A stretch of 64,000 bases of DNA from Haliscomenobacteraceae bacterium (lineage in GTDB: Bacteria; Bacteroidota; Bacteroidia; Chitinophagales; Saprospiraceae), in contig CANMVX010000001.1 of the NCBI GenBank assembly GCA_947501115.1, forward strand, positions 186,001 to 250,000, given 5' to 3'. The notes under the pieces were generated by a model. That model was not told the origin of the DNA, searched no databases, and saw only the letters and a program-made list of their open reading frames with translations. A program made the translations under genes and the position numbers. Below, one piece after another: positions 7,480 to 15,324 of the stretch (positions are counted from its first letter, which is position 1; the number at the start of each line of letters is the position of its first letter).

Positions 7480-9633
7480 ATGGGACAACAGATTCCAATC
7501 TCATCGTCCTTTAATTTACCGGATGGTCGACAAGTAACCCTAGAAACTGGAAAATTAGCTTCCTTAGCTGATGGTTCTGTTGTAGTTCGTATCGGTGATA
7601 CGATGTTATTTGCTACCGTTGTTTCCTCTAAGGAAGCTAAAGCTGGGCAAGATTTCTTTCCCTTATCGGTTGATTATCAGGAAAAATTTGCTTCCGCCGG
7701 TAGAATACCTGGGAACTTTTTTCGTCGTGAAACCAAAATTTCAGATTATGAAGTGCTCATTTCACGCTTAGTGGATAGAGCTATTCGTCCTCTCTTTCCA
7801 GACGGTTATATGAATGAAACACAAGTTATCATTCATCAGATTTCTGGAGATAAGGAAAATTTACCCGACGCTTATGCTGCATTGGCAGCTTCAGCAGCTT
7901 TAGCTGTCTCAGATATAAATTTCCCCGATTTGATTTCTGAAGTCCGTGTGGCCAGAATCAACGGTGTCTTTCATGTTAATCCTTTGCGCGATGCGCTAAA
8001 AGAGGCAGATATGGACTTTATCGTTGCCGCAACGATGGATAACGTAATGATGGTTGAAGGTGAAGCTAAGGAATGTTCTGAAGTAGATTTGATTAACGCA
8101 ATTAAATTAGCACACGAAGCTATTAAAGTTCAAATCCTTGCTCAACAAGAGCTGGCAAATAAGGTAGGGGAGAAAGCCCTGAATAAAAGAGTACTGGCGG
8201 ATATTCCTCAAAACGAGGAAGTAAAAAATCTTGTTGCTCAAAAGTGTACAGATAAAATAGCTGCTATCGCACGCGCTGCCTCTGATAAGGCAACACGTAA
8301 AGCTGCGTTGGATAGTGTTAAGAAGGAATTAAAGGAAAATTTACTCGCAGAAATGGGTGAGGAGTGGTTTACTCAAAATCAATCTTTCGTTTCTTCTTAC
8401 TATGATAAGGTCAAAAAAGAAACCATTAGAGGAATTGTTCTTAACGAAAAGGTTAGACTAGATGGTCGTGGCCTAAAGGATATTCGTTCAATTTGGTGTG
8501 AAGTTGATTATTTACCTTCTACCCATGGTTCTGCTATTTTTACCAGAGGTGAAACGCAGTCTCTGACTTCCCTTACGTTGGGTACTAAGTCCGATGAAAT
8601 GATGGTGGATATTGCCTACGCTCTTGGATTCGAAAAATTTATCCTTCATTATAATTTCCCTGGTTATTCAGTAGGTGAAGTAAAACCAAACAGAGGTCCG
8701 GGTAGAAGGGAAGTAGGTCATGCAAATTTGGCTCAACGCTCCCTTAGACAAGTGATGCCTGATGTTTTTCCCTATACCCTTCGCATTGTTTCTGATATTT
8801 TAGAGTCAAATGGTTCTTCTTCCATGGCCACTGTTTGCGCTGGTACTTTAGCGCTTATGGATGCAGGTGTTCAGATTAAGGCGCCAGTGTCAGGTATTGC
8901 GATGGGTCTGATTACAGATGGTTCGAATTATGCCATTTTATCAGATATTCTCGGTGATGAAGATGCTTTGGGTGATATGGACTTTAAAGTGACTGGTACC
9001 GATAAAGGTATTACTGCTTGTCAAATGGACATTAAGGTCGATGGTCTTCCTTATGAAGTCATGGAAAATGCACTAATTCAAGCAAAAGAAGGTCGCATTC
9101 ATATACTTGGGGAAATGCTTAAAACCATAGCTGCTCCAAGGGAAGATTATAAGCCTCATGCGCCTAGAATTGTTGAACTAACGATTGAAAAAGGTTTTAT
9201 TGGCGCCGTAATTGGACCTGGTGGTAAGATCATTCAGGAGATTCAAGAGCAAACGGGTACGCATATTTCTATTACCGAAGTAGGTGATAAAGGTATCGTA
9301 GCTGTGTCAAGTTCTGACAAAGCAGGTATTGAACTTGCCTTAGATAGAATACGCCGTATTACCTTTATGCCCGCAGAAGGTGATATTTTCGTCGGTGTAG
9401 TGAAAACTGTCATGCCTTATGGCGCTTTTGTTGACTTCCATGGTAAAAGTGGTCTTCTTCATGTATCTGAAATTTCGCATAGCCGTATTGAAAATGTCGA
9501 GGATGTGCTGAAAGAAGGGGATGAAATCAAAATTCAAATTGTTGAAATTGATAAGAAAACAGGCAAAATGAGATTATCAAGAAAATCTATTATGCCTCGT
9601 CCAAATAGAAATCAAGAGGGAGATTCTAATTAA
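7480..9633 (+). CDS. pnp: Polynucleotide phosphorylase
   Basis: The protein has 717 residues in the normal PNPase order. RNase PH domain 1 comes first (EKFASAGRIPGNFFRRE, RLVDRAIRPLFPDGY), then the helical linker, then RNase PH domain 2 (HYNFPGYSVGEVKPNRGPGR, SNGSSSMATVCAGTLAL, GDMDFKVTGTDKGITA). A KH domain (FIGAVIGPGGKIIQEI) and an S1 domain (GVVKTVMPYGAFVDFHGKSG) close the protein. It degrades RNA 3' to 5' using phosphate and takes part in the degradosome and small-RNA metabolism. It lies downstream of rpsO and is followed by a clear terminator. Confidence 0.98.
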   Translation: MGQQIPISSSFNLPDGRQVTLETGKLASLADGSVVVRIGDTMLFATVVSSKEAKAGQDFFPLSVDYQEKFASAGRIPGNFFRRETKISDYEVLISRLVDRAIRPLFPDGYMNETQVIIHQISGDKENLPDAYAALAASAALAVSDINFPDLISEVRVARINGVFHVNPLRDALKEADMDFIVAATMDNVMMVEGEAKECSEVDLINAIKLAHEAIKVQILAQQELANKVGEKALNKRVLADIPQNEEVKNLVAQKCTDKIAAIARAASDKATRKAALDSVKKELKENLLAEMGEEWFTQNQSFVSSYYDKVKKETIRGIVLNEKVRLDGRGLKDIRSIWCEVDYLPSTHGSAIFTRGETQSLTSLTLGTKSDEMMVDIAYALGFEKFILHYNFPGYSVGEVKPNRGPGRREVGHANLAQRSLRQVMPDVFPYTLRIVSDILESNGSSSMATVCAGTLALMDAGVQIKAPVSGIAMGLITDGSNYAILSDILGDEDALGDMDFKVTGTDKGITACQMDIKVDGLPYEVMENALIQAKEGRIHILGEMLKTIAAPREDYKPHAPRIVELTIEKGFIGAVIGPGGKIIQEIQEQTGTHISITEVGDKGIVAVSSSDKAGIELALDRIRRITFMPAEGDIFVGVVKTVMPYGAFVDFHGKSGLLHVSEISHSRIENVEDVLKEGDEIKIQIVEIDKKTGKMRLSRKSIMPRPNRNQEGDSN

Positions 9634-9660
9634 TTAAAATCTTCATTCTTATAAATTATA

Positions 9661-9692
9661 AAGGGAGTTACCATTCGGTAGCTCCTTTTTTT
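9661..9692 (+). terminator. Rho-independent terminator of pnp
   Basis: AAGGGAGTTACC pairs with GGTAGCTCCTTT around ATTC (twelve pairs including two G-U), followed by a T tract. It begins 27 bases after the pnp stop. Confidence 0.85.
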
Positions 9693-9741
9693 ATCACGGA
9701 TTAAAGGGATTTATGGATTTCACTGATTATTAATGATGGTT
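9693..9741. repeat. Interspersed GGATT-rich repeat, copy 1
   Basis: This 49-base unit contains GGATT-type words at roughly eight-base spacing (CACGGATTAAAGGGATTTAT and so on) and ends TTAATGATGGTT. It is 47/49 identical to copy 2 at 9824-9872. A palindromic GACGCGA-TGCC-TCGCGT element follows within about 20 bases. Similar repeats recur between genes in environmental Bacteroidota genomes. Confidence 0.75.
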
Positions 9742-9753
9742 TTGTTCGGTAGA

Positions 9754-9770
9754 GACGCGATGCCTCGCGT
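9754..9770. repeat. GC-rich palindromic element
   Basis: ACGCGA-TGCC-TCGCGT is a perfect six-base dyad, inside a GTAGAGACGCG... context that resembles small interspersed palindromes of this phylum. It stands out in an AT-rich spacer. A degenerate counterpart (TAGACGCTAAACGTCGCGTT) follows copy 2 of the repeat. Confidence 0.6.
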
Positions 9771-9823
9771 ATTTTCCTCCGAAGGTTCCAAATTTACTAT
9801 TTATTTATAAATCCCCCTTTTGA

Positions 9824-9872
9824 ATCACGGATTAAACGGATTTATGGATTTCACGGATTATTAATGATGGTT
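9824..9872. repeat. Interspersed GGATT-rich repeat, copy 2
   Basis: This copy differs from 9693-9741 at only two positions and starts 131 bases after it. Each copy is followed by a TAGA(GA)CGC...CGCGT element, so the whole ~130-base unit appears to be tandemly duplicated. Confidence 0.75.
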
Positions 9873-10181
9873 AACACCATATAATTTGAATAGACGCTAA
9901 ACGTCGCGTTTATCCGGTTCTAATTTTTATCATTTTCATCCTTTCTCTTTAATACATTGATTTTCAAGTTGTATAATTATAAGTAATTGATAATTAGTAA
10001 TATGTAAATACTTTTAATGTTGTTAAATAGCTGTTTTATGGTTTGGCAATTTAGATTACCAAACTTGCACCAAATTTGGAGGGTTAAAATTCAGTTTTTG
10101 GACAAATTTTATAAAACAAAAATGGGCTTGTTTTTCATATTTGTTGGTTATAAAATTTCTTTGAATTTAAACCTTCTAAAA

Positions 10182-11078
10182 ATGAAGTACAAAATTATTA
10201 TCATTATTTTCTTTGCCATTTTATTGCAAACAAATGCCGTTTATGTAAGCGCTCAAATATTAAATTCCACAGACAATAAGGAATTAGGTACAAAAAGAAA
10301 TGCGTCTTATAATCTTGAGGAAATCAAGGTAAGATGGAAAAAGGCAGCATTGTAAAATTGCACTGGTGTACCTTGTGTTACGACTACTCCTACAACACCT
10401 TCTTCTGGAGCATGTCCTACCAGTACAATCACAGATATAGATGGAAATATTTATAATACAGTAAGTATTGGTACCCATTGTTGGACAAAAGAAAATTTAA
10501 GGACAACAAAATATACAGATGGTACTGCTATTCCTTTAAATTCAACTGGAGGTGTTGCAGGTAATGTTTCCGGCGAAGATTGGTCTACACAAACAACGGG
10601 ACAAAGAACTATATATGCACAAAGTAGTGGGAACTTAACGGATTACGGATACCTATACAATTGGTTTGCTGTAAAGGGTATTTCAATATCGGGTAGTAAC
10701 AAAAATATTTGTCCCACAGGATGGCATGTGCCAACTGATGCTGAATGGACTGTTTTAACAACTCATTTAGACGGAGTTTCTGTCGCAGGAGGTAAAATGA
10801 AAGCTATATCAAGTCTTTGGGCTGCTGGTTCAAATGGAGGAGCAACAGATGAAAGTGGTTTTTCTGCCTTACCAGGCGGTAAAAGGTTAGATTTAAATGG
10901 ATTGTTTAATGAAGGAGTTCAATATGGCTATTTCTGGAGTTCCACAGAAAACCCATCTCAATCAACAAGGGGGTTTTACAGATATGTTTGGTATGATAAC
11001 ACAGCTGTAGATAGGAGTAGTGGTGATAAGAAATCTGGTTATGCCGTTCGTTGTATCAAAACTCAGTTTGTACCTTGA
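10182..11078 (+). pseudogene. FISUMP-domain secreted protein with one in-frame stop
   Basis: Translation from 10182 gives a signal peptide (KYKIIIIIFFAILLQTNAVY...VSAQ). The same frame runs to 11078 with a single TAA at 10353-10355. Upstream residues read EEIKVRWKKAAL, and downstream residues begin NCTGVPCVTTTPTTPSSGA. The second part has the motifs of the Fibrobacter succinogenes major paralogous (FISUMP) domain: TDIDGNIYNTVSIGT, CWTKENLRTTKYTDGTAIPL, YGYLYNWFAV, CPTGWHVPTDAEWTVL and GYAVRCIK at the end. One base change (for example GAA to TAA) explains the interruption. No frameshift is needed. It may be a recent nonsense mutation, a sequencing error or a readthrough. The intact protein would be a secreted surface or lipoprotein-like protein of unknown role. 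Confidence 0.8.
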
Positions 11079-11192
11079 CCAAATTGATGAATTTATTATT
11101 TTTTAATAATACAAACATAATTTTCAGATTAACAGAAGTGTTTGAAGTACTATTTGGAGTAATTAACTAAGTCGATGTTAACAGTAAGGATT

Positions 11193-11222
11193 GGGGTAAA
11201 TGTTTGTTTACCCCTTCTTTAT
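11193..11222 (+). terminator. Terminator after the FISUMP gene
   Basis: GGGGTAAA-TGTTTG-TTTACCCC is an eight-base stem followed by TTCTTTATTT, 115 bases after the FISUMP stop codon. Confidence 0.55.
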
Positions 11223-11290
11223 TTAAGTAATTACATTAAAATGGTTAAAAGCAAAAATTATTCTTTAGTAGCTTTCTGGATAAACATGGA

Positions 11291-11298
11291 TATATTTG
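11291..11298 (+). promoter_or_regulatory. -7 promoter element of the amine oxidase gene
   Basis: TATATTTG matches TAnnTTTG, 67 bases before the ATG at 11366. No -33 TTG is evident. Confidence 0.4.
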
Positions 11299-11365
11299 CA
11301 TGCACATTATGCCATCACATATCTTATACCGTTTTCCTCCATTTCCTCTCTTACATCGCTAAATT

Positions 11366-12448
11366 ATGCATTCAAATAAACGAATTTTTATCATCGGTGG
11401 TGGCCTAAGTGGTCTGACGCTGGCCTATTTGCTTTCGAAATCTAAGTATAATGTTACTATTTTAGAGGCTTCTCGTAGATTAGGTGGAAGAATTCAAACC
11501 AAAAAGGGTAAGTTGGAGACGCCTTTAGAATTAGGGGCAACCTGGTTTTCCGATATTCATCAAAATTTATCAGCCTTGCTGGATGAGTTGGGTGTAAATC
11601 GTTTTTTTCAATTTTCAAAAGGTATTTCCCTCTTCCAAACTAAATCTTTTGAGCCTGCCCAATCATTTTATGTTCCGGAATCTGAAAATCCTTCTTATAG
11701 AATAGCAGGTGGCACCCAAAATATTATTAAGACCTTATTAAAAAAATTGGATGATGTTGAGATTCATTTAAATACCAGCGGTTCTCAGGTCAAAGACCTT
11801 GGAGGTGAAATATTGATTGAAACCAAAGACGGTAAGAAATGGTCTGCTGATACAGTTGTTTTATGTATGCCTCCTCATTTGGTTGGCGTTAAAATATCGT
11901 TTTCGCCTGATTTACCTAACGATATTTACCAATTATTACCATCCGTTCATACCTGGATGGCTGGATCTGTCAAATTTGTATTGGAATATGAAAAGGCTTT
12001 TTGGCGTGAAAATGGTTATTCTGGAATGCTTTATAGTCACGTTGGCATAGTCACAGAAATGTATGATCACACAAATGTCGAGGAATCAAAATTTGGTTTT
12101 ACTGGTTTTCTCAATAGCGGTATTTCTTCCTATTCTCAGGAAGTAAGAAAGGAATTGGTTTTAAAGCAATTGGCTTCACTTTTAGGAAATCAAATCCTAA
12201 ACTTCATTGCATACGATGATAAAGTGTGGACAGATGAGTATATTTCAGGAGGTCCTCAAATTATTCAAAGGCCACACCAACATAATGGTCACACCCTCTT
12301 GCAAGAAAGCTATATGAATGGTAAATTATATTTTTCTGGCACTGAAACAGCCACTCAATTTGGTGGATATATGGAAGGGGCTATTATTTCTGCGATCAAT
12401 GTGGCAGAAAAAATTAAATCCCGTTTTAAAAGTCCCTTTTTACCTTAA
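11366..12448 (+). CDS. Flavin-containing amine oxidase family protein
   Basis: The 360 residues begin with the dinucleotide-binding fingerprint IIGGGLSGLTLAYLL. An ADP-binding acidic residue (VTILEASRRLGGRIQT) follows, as in monoamine oxidase and protoporphyrinogen oxidase-like flavoproteins. The C-terminal FAD contact appears as LYFSGTETATQFGGYMEGAI. There is no signal peptide, so it is cytoplasmic. The protein is shorter than classical monoamine oxidases (~450) and lacks the C-terminal membrane helix. The substrate is unknown. Its stop overlaps that of the convergent korB gene by nine bases. Confidence 0.85.
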   Translation: MHSNKRIFIIGGGLSGLTLAYLLSKSKYNVTILEASRRLGGRIQTKKGKLETPLELGATWFSDIHQNLSALLDELGVNRFFQFSKGISLFQTKSFEPAQSFYVPESENPSYRIAGGTQNIIKTLLKKLDDVEIHLNTSGSQVKDLGGEILIETKDGKKWSADTVVLCMPPHLVGVKISFSPDLPNDIYQLLPSVHTWMAGSVKFVLEYEKAFWRENGYSGMLYSHVGIVTEMYDHTNVEESKFGFTGFLNSGISSYSQEVRKELVLKQLASLLGNQILNFIAYDDKVWTDEYISGGPQIIQRPHQHNGHTLLQESYMNGKLYFSGTETATQFGGYMEGAIISAINVAEKIKSRFKSPFLP

Positions 12449-13492
12449 TCCTGCATTTATATTGGCCAAAGCACCATTACCAGGGCATAAATCTTCCTTT
12501 TTAAGCGTGTTCAATGGTCGGTCACAGGTGTTAACCAACTCATGTAAATCCATGGCACCTTGATTTAAATATAGCAATCCTGTTATGATTTCATTCTTTT
12601 CTCTTGCCTGATGTACTGCTTTCATAGCAGAAAAGCGATCTAATGGATCCCAATCATTATCAAGTTTGTTGAATTGTAATAACGATCCATCATGTAATTT
12701 TATGGCGTGTTTTTCACCAGATTCATAGTTGGTTGTGATTTCCTCCATTTCTGGAACAAAATCAAAAGTACCGGTGGCTTCTAAATGATCGCGCACAAAA
12801 TCGTAAGATTTAGTGGAGCCCTTATTATTGTTAAAGGTAACACAAGGGGAAATGACGTTAATGAAGGCAAATCCATTGTGCGCCATCGCCGCTTTTATTA
12901 AAGGTATGAGTTGCTTTTTATCGCCTGAAAAACTTTGTGCAACAAAAGTGGCACCTAATTCAATGGCTAATCCACATAAATCAATGGCCTGGAATTGATT
13001 GACAATGCCTGCTTTACTTATTGATCCATTATCAGCAGTGGCGGAATCTTGCCCTTTTGTTAATCCGTAACATCCATTATTCATTACAATGTAAATCATT
13101 TTTAGATTTCTACGGATAACATGGACAAATTGACCCATGCCAATAGATGCTGTATCACCATCACCGGAAACACCAAGATAAATCAAATCTTTATTGGCCA
13201 TATTTGCTCCAGTAGCGACAGAAGGCATTCTTCCATGTACACTATTGAAGCCATGTGAATTACCAAGAAAATAAGTTGGCGTTTTTGAGGAACATCCAAT
13301 ACCTGATAACTTGGCTAATTTATGAGGCTCAATATTCATTTCAAAGGCTGATTGTATGATGGCTGCACTGATAGAATCATGGCCGCAACCTGCACATAAG
13401 GTCGATAAGGCACCTTCGTAAAAGGAAAGTGTATAACCTAATTTATTCTTAGGTAAATCAGGATGTCTGAATTTTGGTTTGATGAATGTCAT
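12440..13492 (-). CDS. korB: 2-oxoacid:ferredoxin oxidoreductase, beta subunit
   Basis: The 350 residues form the thiamine-diphosphate-binding subunit. They include CAGCGHDSISAAI near the start, the ThDP/Mg motif GDGDTASIGMGQFVHVIRRN, and NNGCYGLTKGQDSAT. The protein pairs with the fused gamma-alpha subunit upstream, whose stop it overlaps by four bases (ATGA). Such enzymes oxidise 2-oxoglutarate or related 2-oxoacids to acyl-CoA and reduce ferredoxin. Sequence features favour the two-subunit KorAB form found in aerobic Bacteroidota. The exact 2-oxoacid is inferred. Confidence 0.93.
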   Translation of the reverse strand: MTFIKPKFRHPDLPKNKLGYTLSFYEGALSTLCAGCGHDSISAAIIQSAFEMNIEPHKLAKLSGIGCSSKTPTYFLGNSHGFNSVHGRMPSVATGANMANKDLIYLGVSGDGDTASIGMGQFVHVIRRNLKMIYIVMNNGCYGLTKGQDSATADNGSISKAGIVNQFQAIDLCGLAIELGATFVAQSFSGDKKQLIPLIKAAMAHNGFAFINVISPCVTFNNNKGSTKSYDFVRDHLEATGTFDFVPEMEEITTNYESGEKHAIKLHDGSLLQFNKLDNDWDPLDRFSAMKAVHQAREKNEIITGLLYLNQGAMDLHELVNTCDRPLNTLKKEDLCPGNGALANINAGLR

Positions 13493-15315
13493 ACAGTGGT
13501 ATATTTTTCAACTCTTTCTAATGAATGAGTAATCTGATGAACAATATTGGTGGCAGTTATCGGTAATCCATCGTAATTTAAAACGGAAATAAGTTTTTCA
13601 GCGGAAATACCCAGTTCAATCATAATAAGGCTTTTCATTTGGGCATCTCTATTTTGCTCTACTATGAAAATATATTTATGATTTTGAAGAAAATCAATAG
13701 CTATCTGGTCAAAGGGGAATGATTTTATACGAAGGCCATCCACTAAAATTTTATCCTCTTTTAACATATCCATGGCTTCTTCAGCAGCATATTGTGAGGT
13801 ACCAAAAAATAAGATACCATATTCTGAGGAATGCTGGTTTTGATAAAGTTGAGAAGACGGAACATATTCTCTGGCTGTAACCCATTTTTTGACCAATCGA
13901 TCCATATTTCTTTGATATGCAGGACTATTTTCCGTGTAAGCAGCATATTCATCTCTTGAAGTTCCCCTTGTGAAAAAGGAACCCTTGGTTGGATGAGTGC
14001 CTGGAATTGTTCTATAGGTGATTCCGTCATTATCAACATCCAAATACCTTCCAAATCGCTGAATTTCTTCTAAATCATCATAATCCAGGACTTTTCCTCT
14101 TTGGTATTCTTTAGAATCATCCCATGAGAATGGTTCAGAAATGTGATCATTCATCCCTAAATCTAAATCGGTCATGAGAATTACAGGAGTTTGCAACTGT
14201 TCTGACAAATCAAATGCGGTAGCGGTTAAATCAAAGCATTCTTTTGGTGTGGACGGGAATAATAAAATATGTCTTGTATCTCCATGTGAAGCATAAGCTG
14301 CTTCCAAAATATCGGACTGTTGGGTTCTCGTTGGCATTCCGGTGGATGGCCCCGTCCGTTGAACATCAATGAGAACTAAAGGTATTTCTGCAAAATACGC
14401 CAGACCTAAAAATTCATTCATTAAGGATAAACCAGGACCACTTGTTGCAGTAAAGGCTCTGGCACCATTCCAGTTGGCACCAATCACCATACCAATGGCA
14501 GCTAATTCATCTTCTGCCTGAATAATGGCCACTTTTCGTTTGCCCGTCTCTTTTTCTTCTCTAAATTCATCAGCATATTCCATAAAAGCCTCAACTACCG
14601 AGGTGGAAGGTGTTATCGGATACCAGGCTGCAAAAGTCGCACCTCCGTAAATAGCGCCCAATCCACAGGCACTATTTCCATCCGTCATAATGGCATCCTT
14701 GAGTAAATCTCTTCTTTCAACTTTTAAATCAAAAGTGCCCTTATAATTCGCTTTTATAAAATCTGAACCTAATTTCAGGGCATTTAAATTGGGGGCAATT
14801 AACTTTTCCTTGCCTTTGAATTGGTCTCCCAATAAAGATTCAAATACAGTAAAATCAAAATGCATCAATTCTGCCAAAGCCCCAACATAGATGATATTTT
14901 TAAATAATAATCTGAGTCTGGCATCGGTATAGGTTTCATTACAAATCTCCATAAGTGGAATGGGAATAAAATGTATATCATCCCTTTTGTAATGATCAGG
15001 TAATTTTTTGCTGCTATCATAGAGTAAATATCCCCCTGGATGAACACTTTTTATATCAGCCTCCATACTTTGTGCATTAACAGCAACCATTAGGTCAATA
15101 CCATCGCGTCGGCCTAAATAACCTTTTTCACTAACCCTCACTTCGTACCAGGTTGGTAAACCTTGAATATTAGAAGGAAAAATATTTTTTGGCGTAACGG
15201 GAATACCCATTCTAAAAATGGCCTTGCAAAAAAGTAAATTGGCACTGGCAGAGCCTGTTCCATTCACATTGGCGAATCTGACAACAAAGTCATTTATTTT
15301 TAATTTATCTGACAT
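13489..15315 (-). CDS. korA: 2-oxoacid:acceptor oxidoreductase, fused gamma-alpha subunit
   Basis: The 608 residues combine an N-terminal gamma domain (DFVVRFANVNGTGSASANLL, ~1-190) with an alpha domain. The alpha domain carries GNSACGLGAIYGGATFAAWYPITPSTS and the pyrophosphate-binding part ATSGPGLSLMNEFLGLAYFA. The C-terminal transketolase-like region contains VEQNRDAQMKSL. The fusion is normal for KorA. The gene starts nine bases after the stop of the flavin/iron-sulfur protein and overlaps korB by four bases, so the three genes form one operon. Confidence 0.93.
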   Translation of the reverse strand: MSDKLKINDFVVRFANVNGTGSASANLLFCKAIFRMGIPVTPKNIFPSNIQGLPTWYEVRVSEKGYLGRRDGIDLMVAVNAQSMEADIKSVHPGGYLLYDSSKKLPDHYKRDDIHFIPIPLMEICNETYTDARLRLLFKNIIYVGALAELMHFDFTVFESLLGDQFKGKEKLIAPNLNALKLGSDFIKANYKGTFDLKVERRDLLKDAIMTDGNSACGLGAIYGGATFAAWYPITPSTSVVEAFMEYADEFREEKETGKRKVAIIQAEDELAAIGMVIGANWNGARAFTATSGPGLSLMNEFLGLAYFAEIPLVLIDVQRTGPSTGMPTRTQQSDILEAAYASHGDTRHILLFPSTPKECFDLTATAFDLSEQLQTPVILMTDLDLGMNDHISEPFSWDDSKEYQRGKVLDYDDLEEIQRFGRYLDVDNDGITYRTIPGTHPTKGSFFTRGTSRDEYAAYTENSPAYQRNMDRLVKKWVTAREYVPSSQLYQNQHSSEYGILFFGTSQYAAEEAMDMLKEDKILVDGLRIKSFPFDQIAIDFLQNHKYIFIVEQNRDAQMKSLIMIELGISAEKLISVLNYDGLPITATNIVHQITHSLERVEKYTTV

Positions 15316-15324
15316 AATCTGAAA

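Larger units (their letters stand above)
9634..10181. other. 548-base intergenic region without a supported gene
   Basis: The stretch holds the pnp terminator, two copies of the GGATT-rich repeat and two GC-rich palindromic elements. It ends with ~260 bases of AT-rich DNA leading to the FISUMP gene. A possible ATG at 10017 is in frame with that gene, but the sequence it adds lacks homology or a signal peptide, so it is treated as leader. Confidence 0.7.

Noticed and set aside
9693-9872. CRISPR array
   Set aside because: Only two copies of a repeat, the spacer is itself repeated and partly palindromic, and no cas genes are near. It is an interspersed repeat, not CRISPR.
10017-10181. Upstream in-frame extension of the FISUMP gene
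   Set aside because: The added residues are not a signal peptide and the start at 10182 gives a perfect one. The region is leader.
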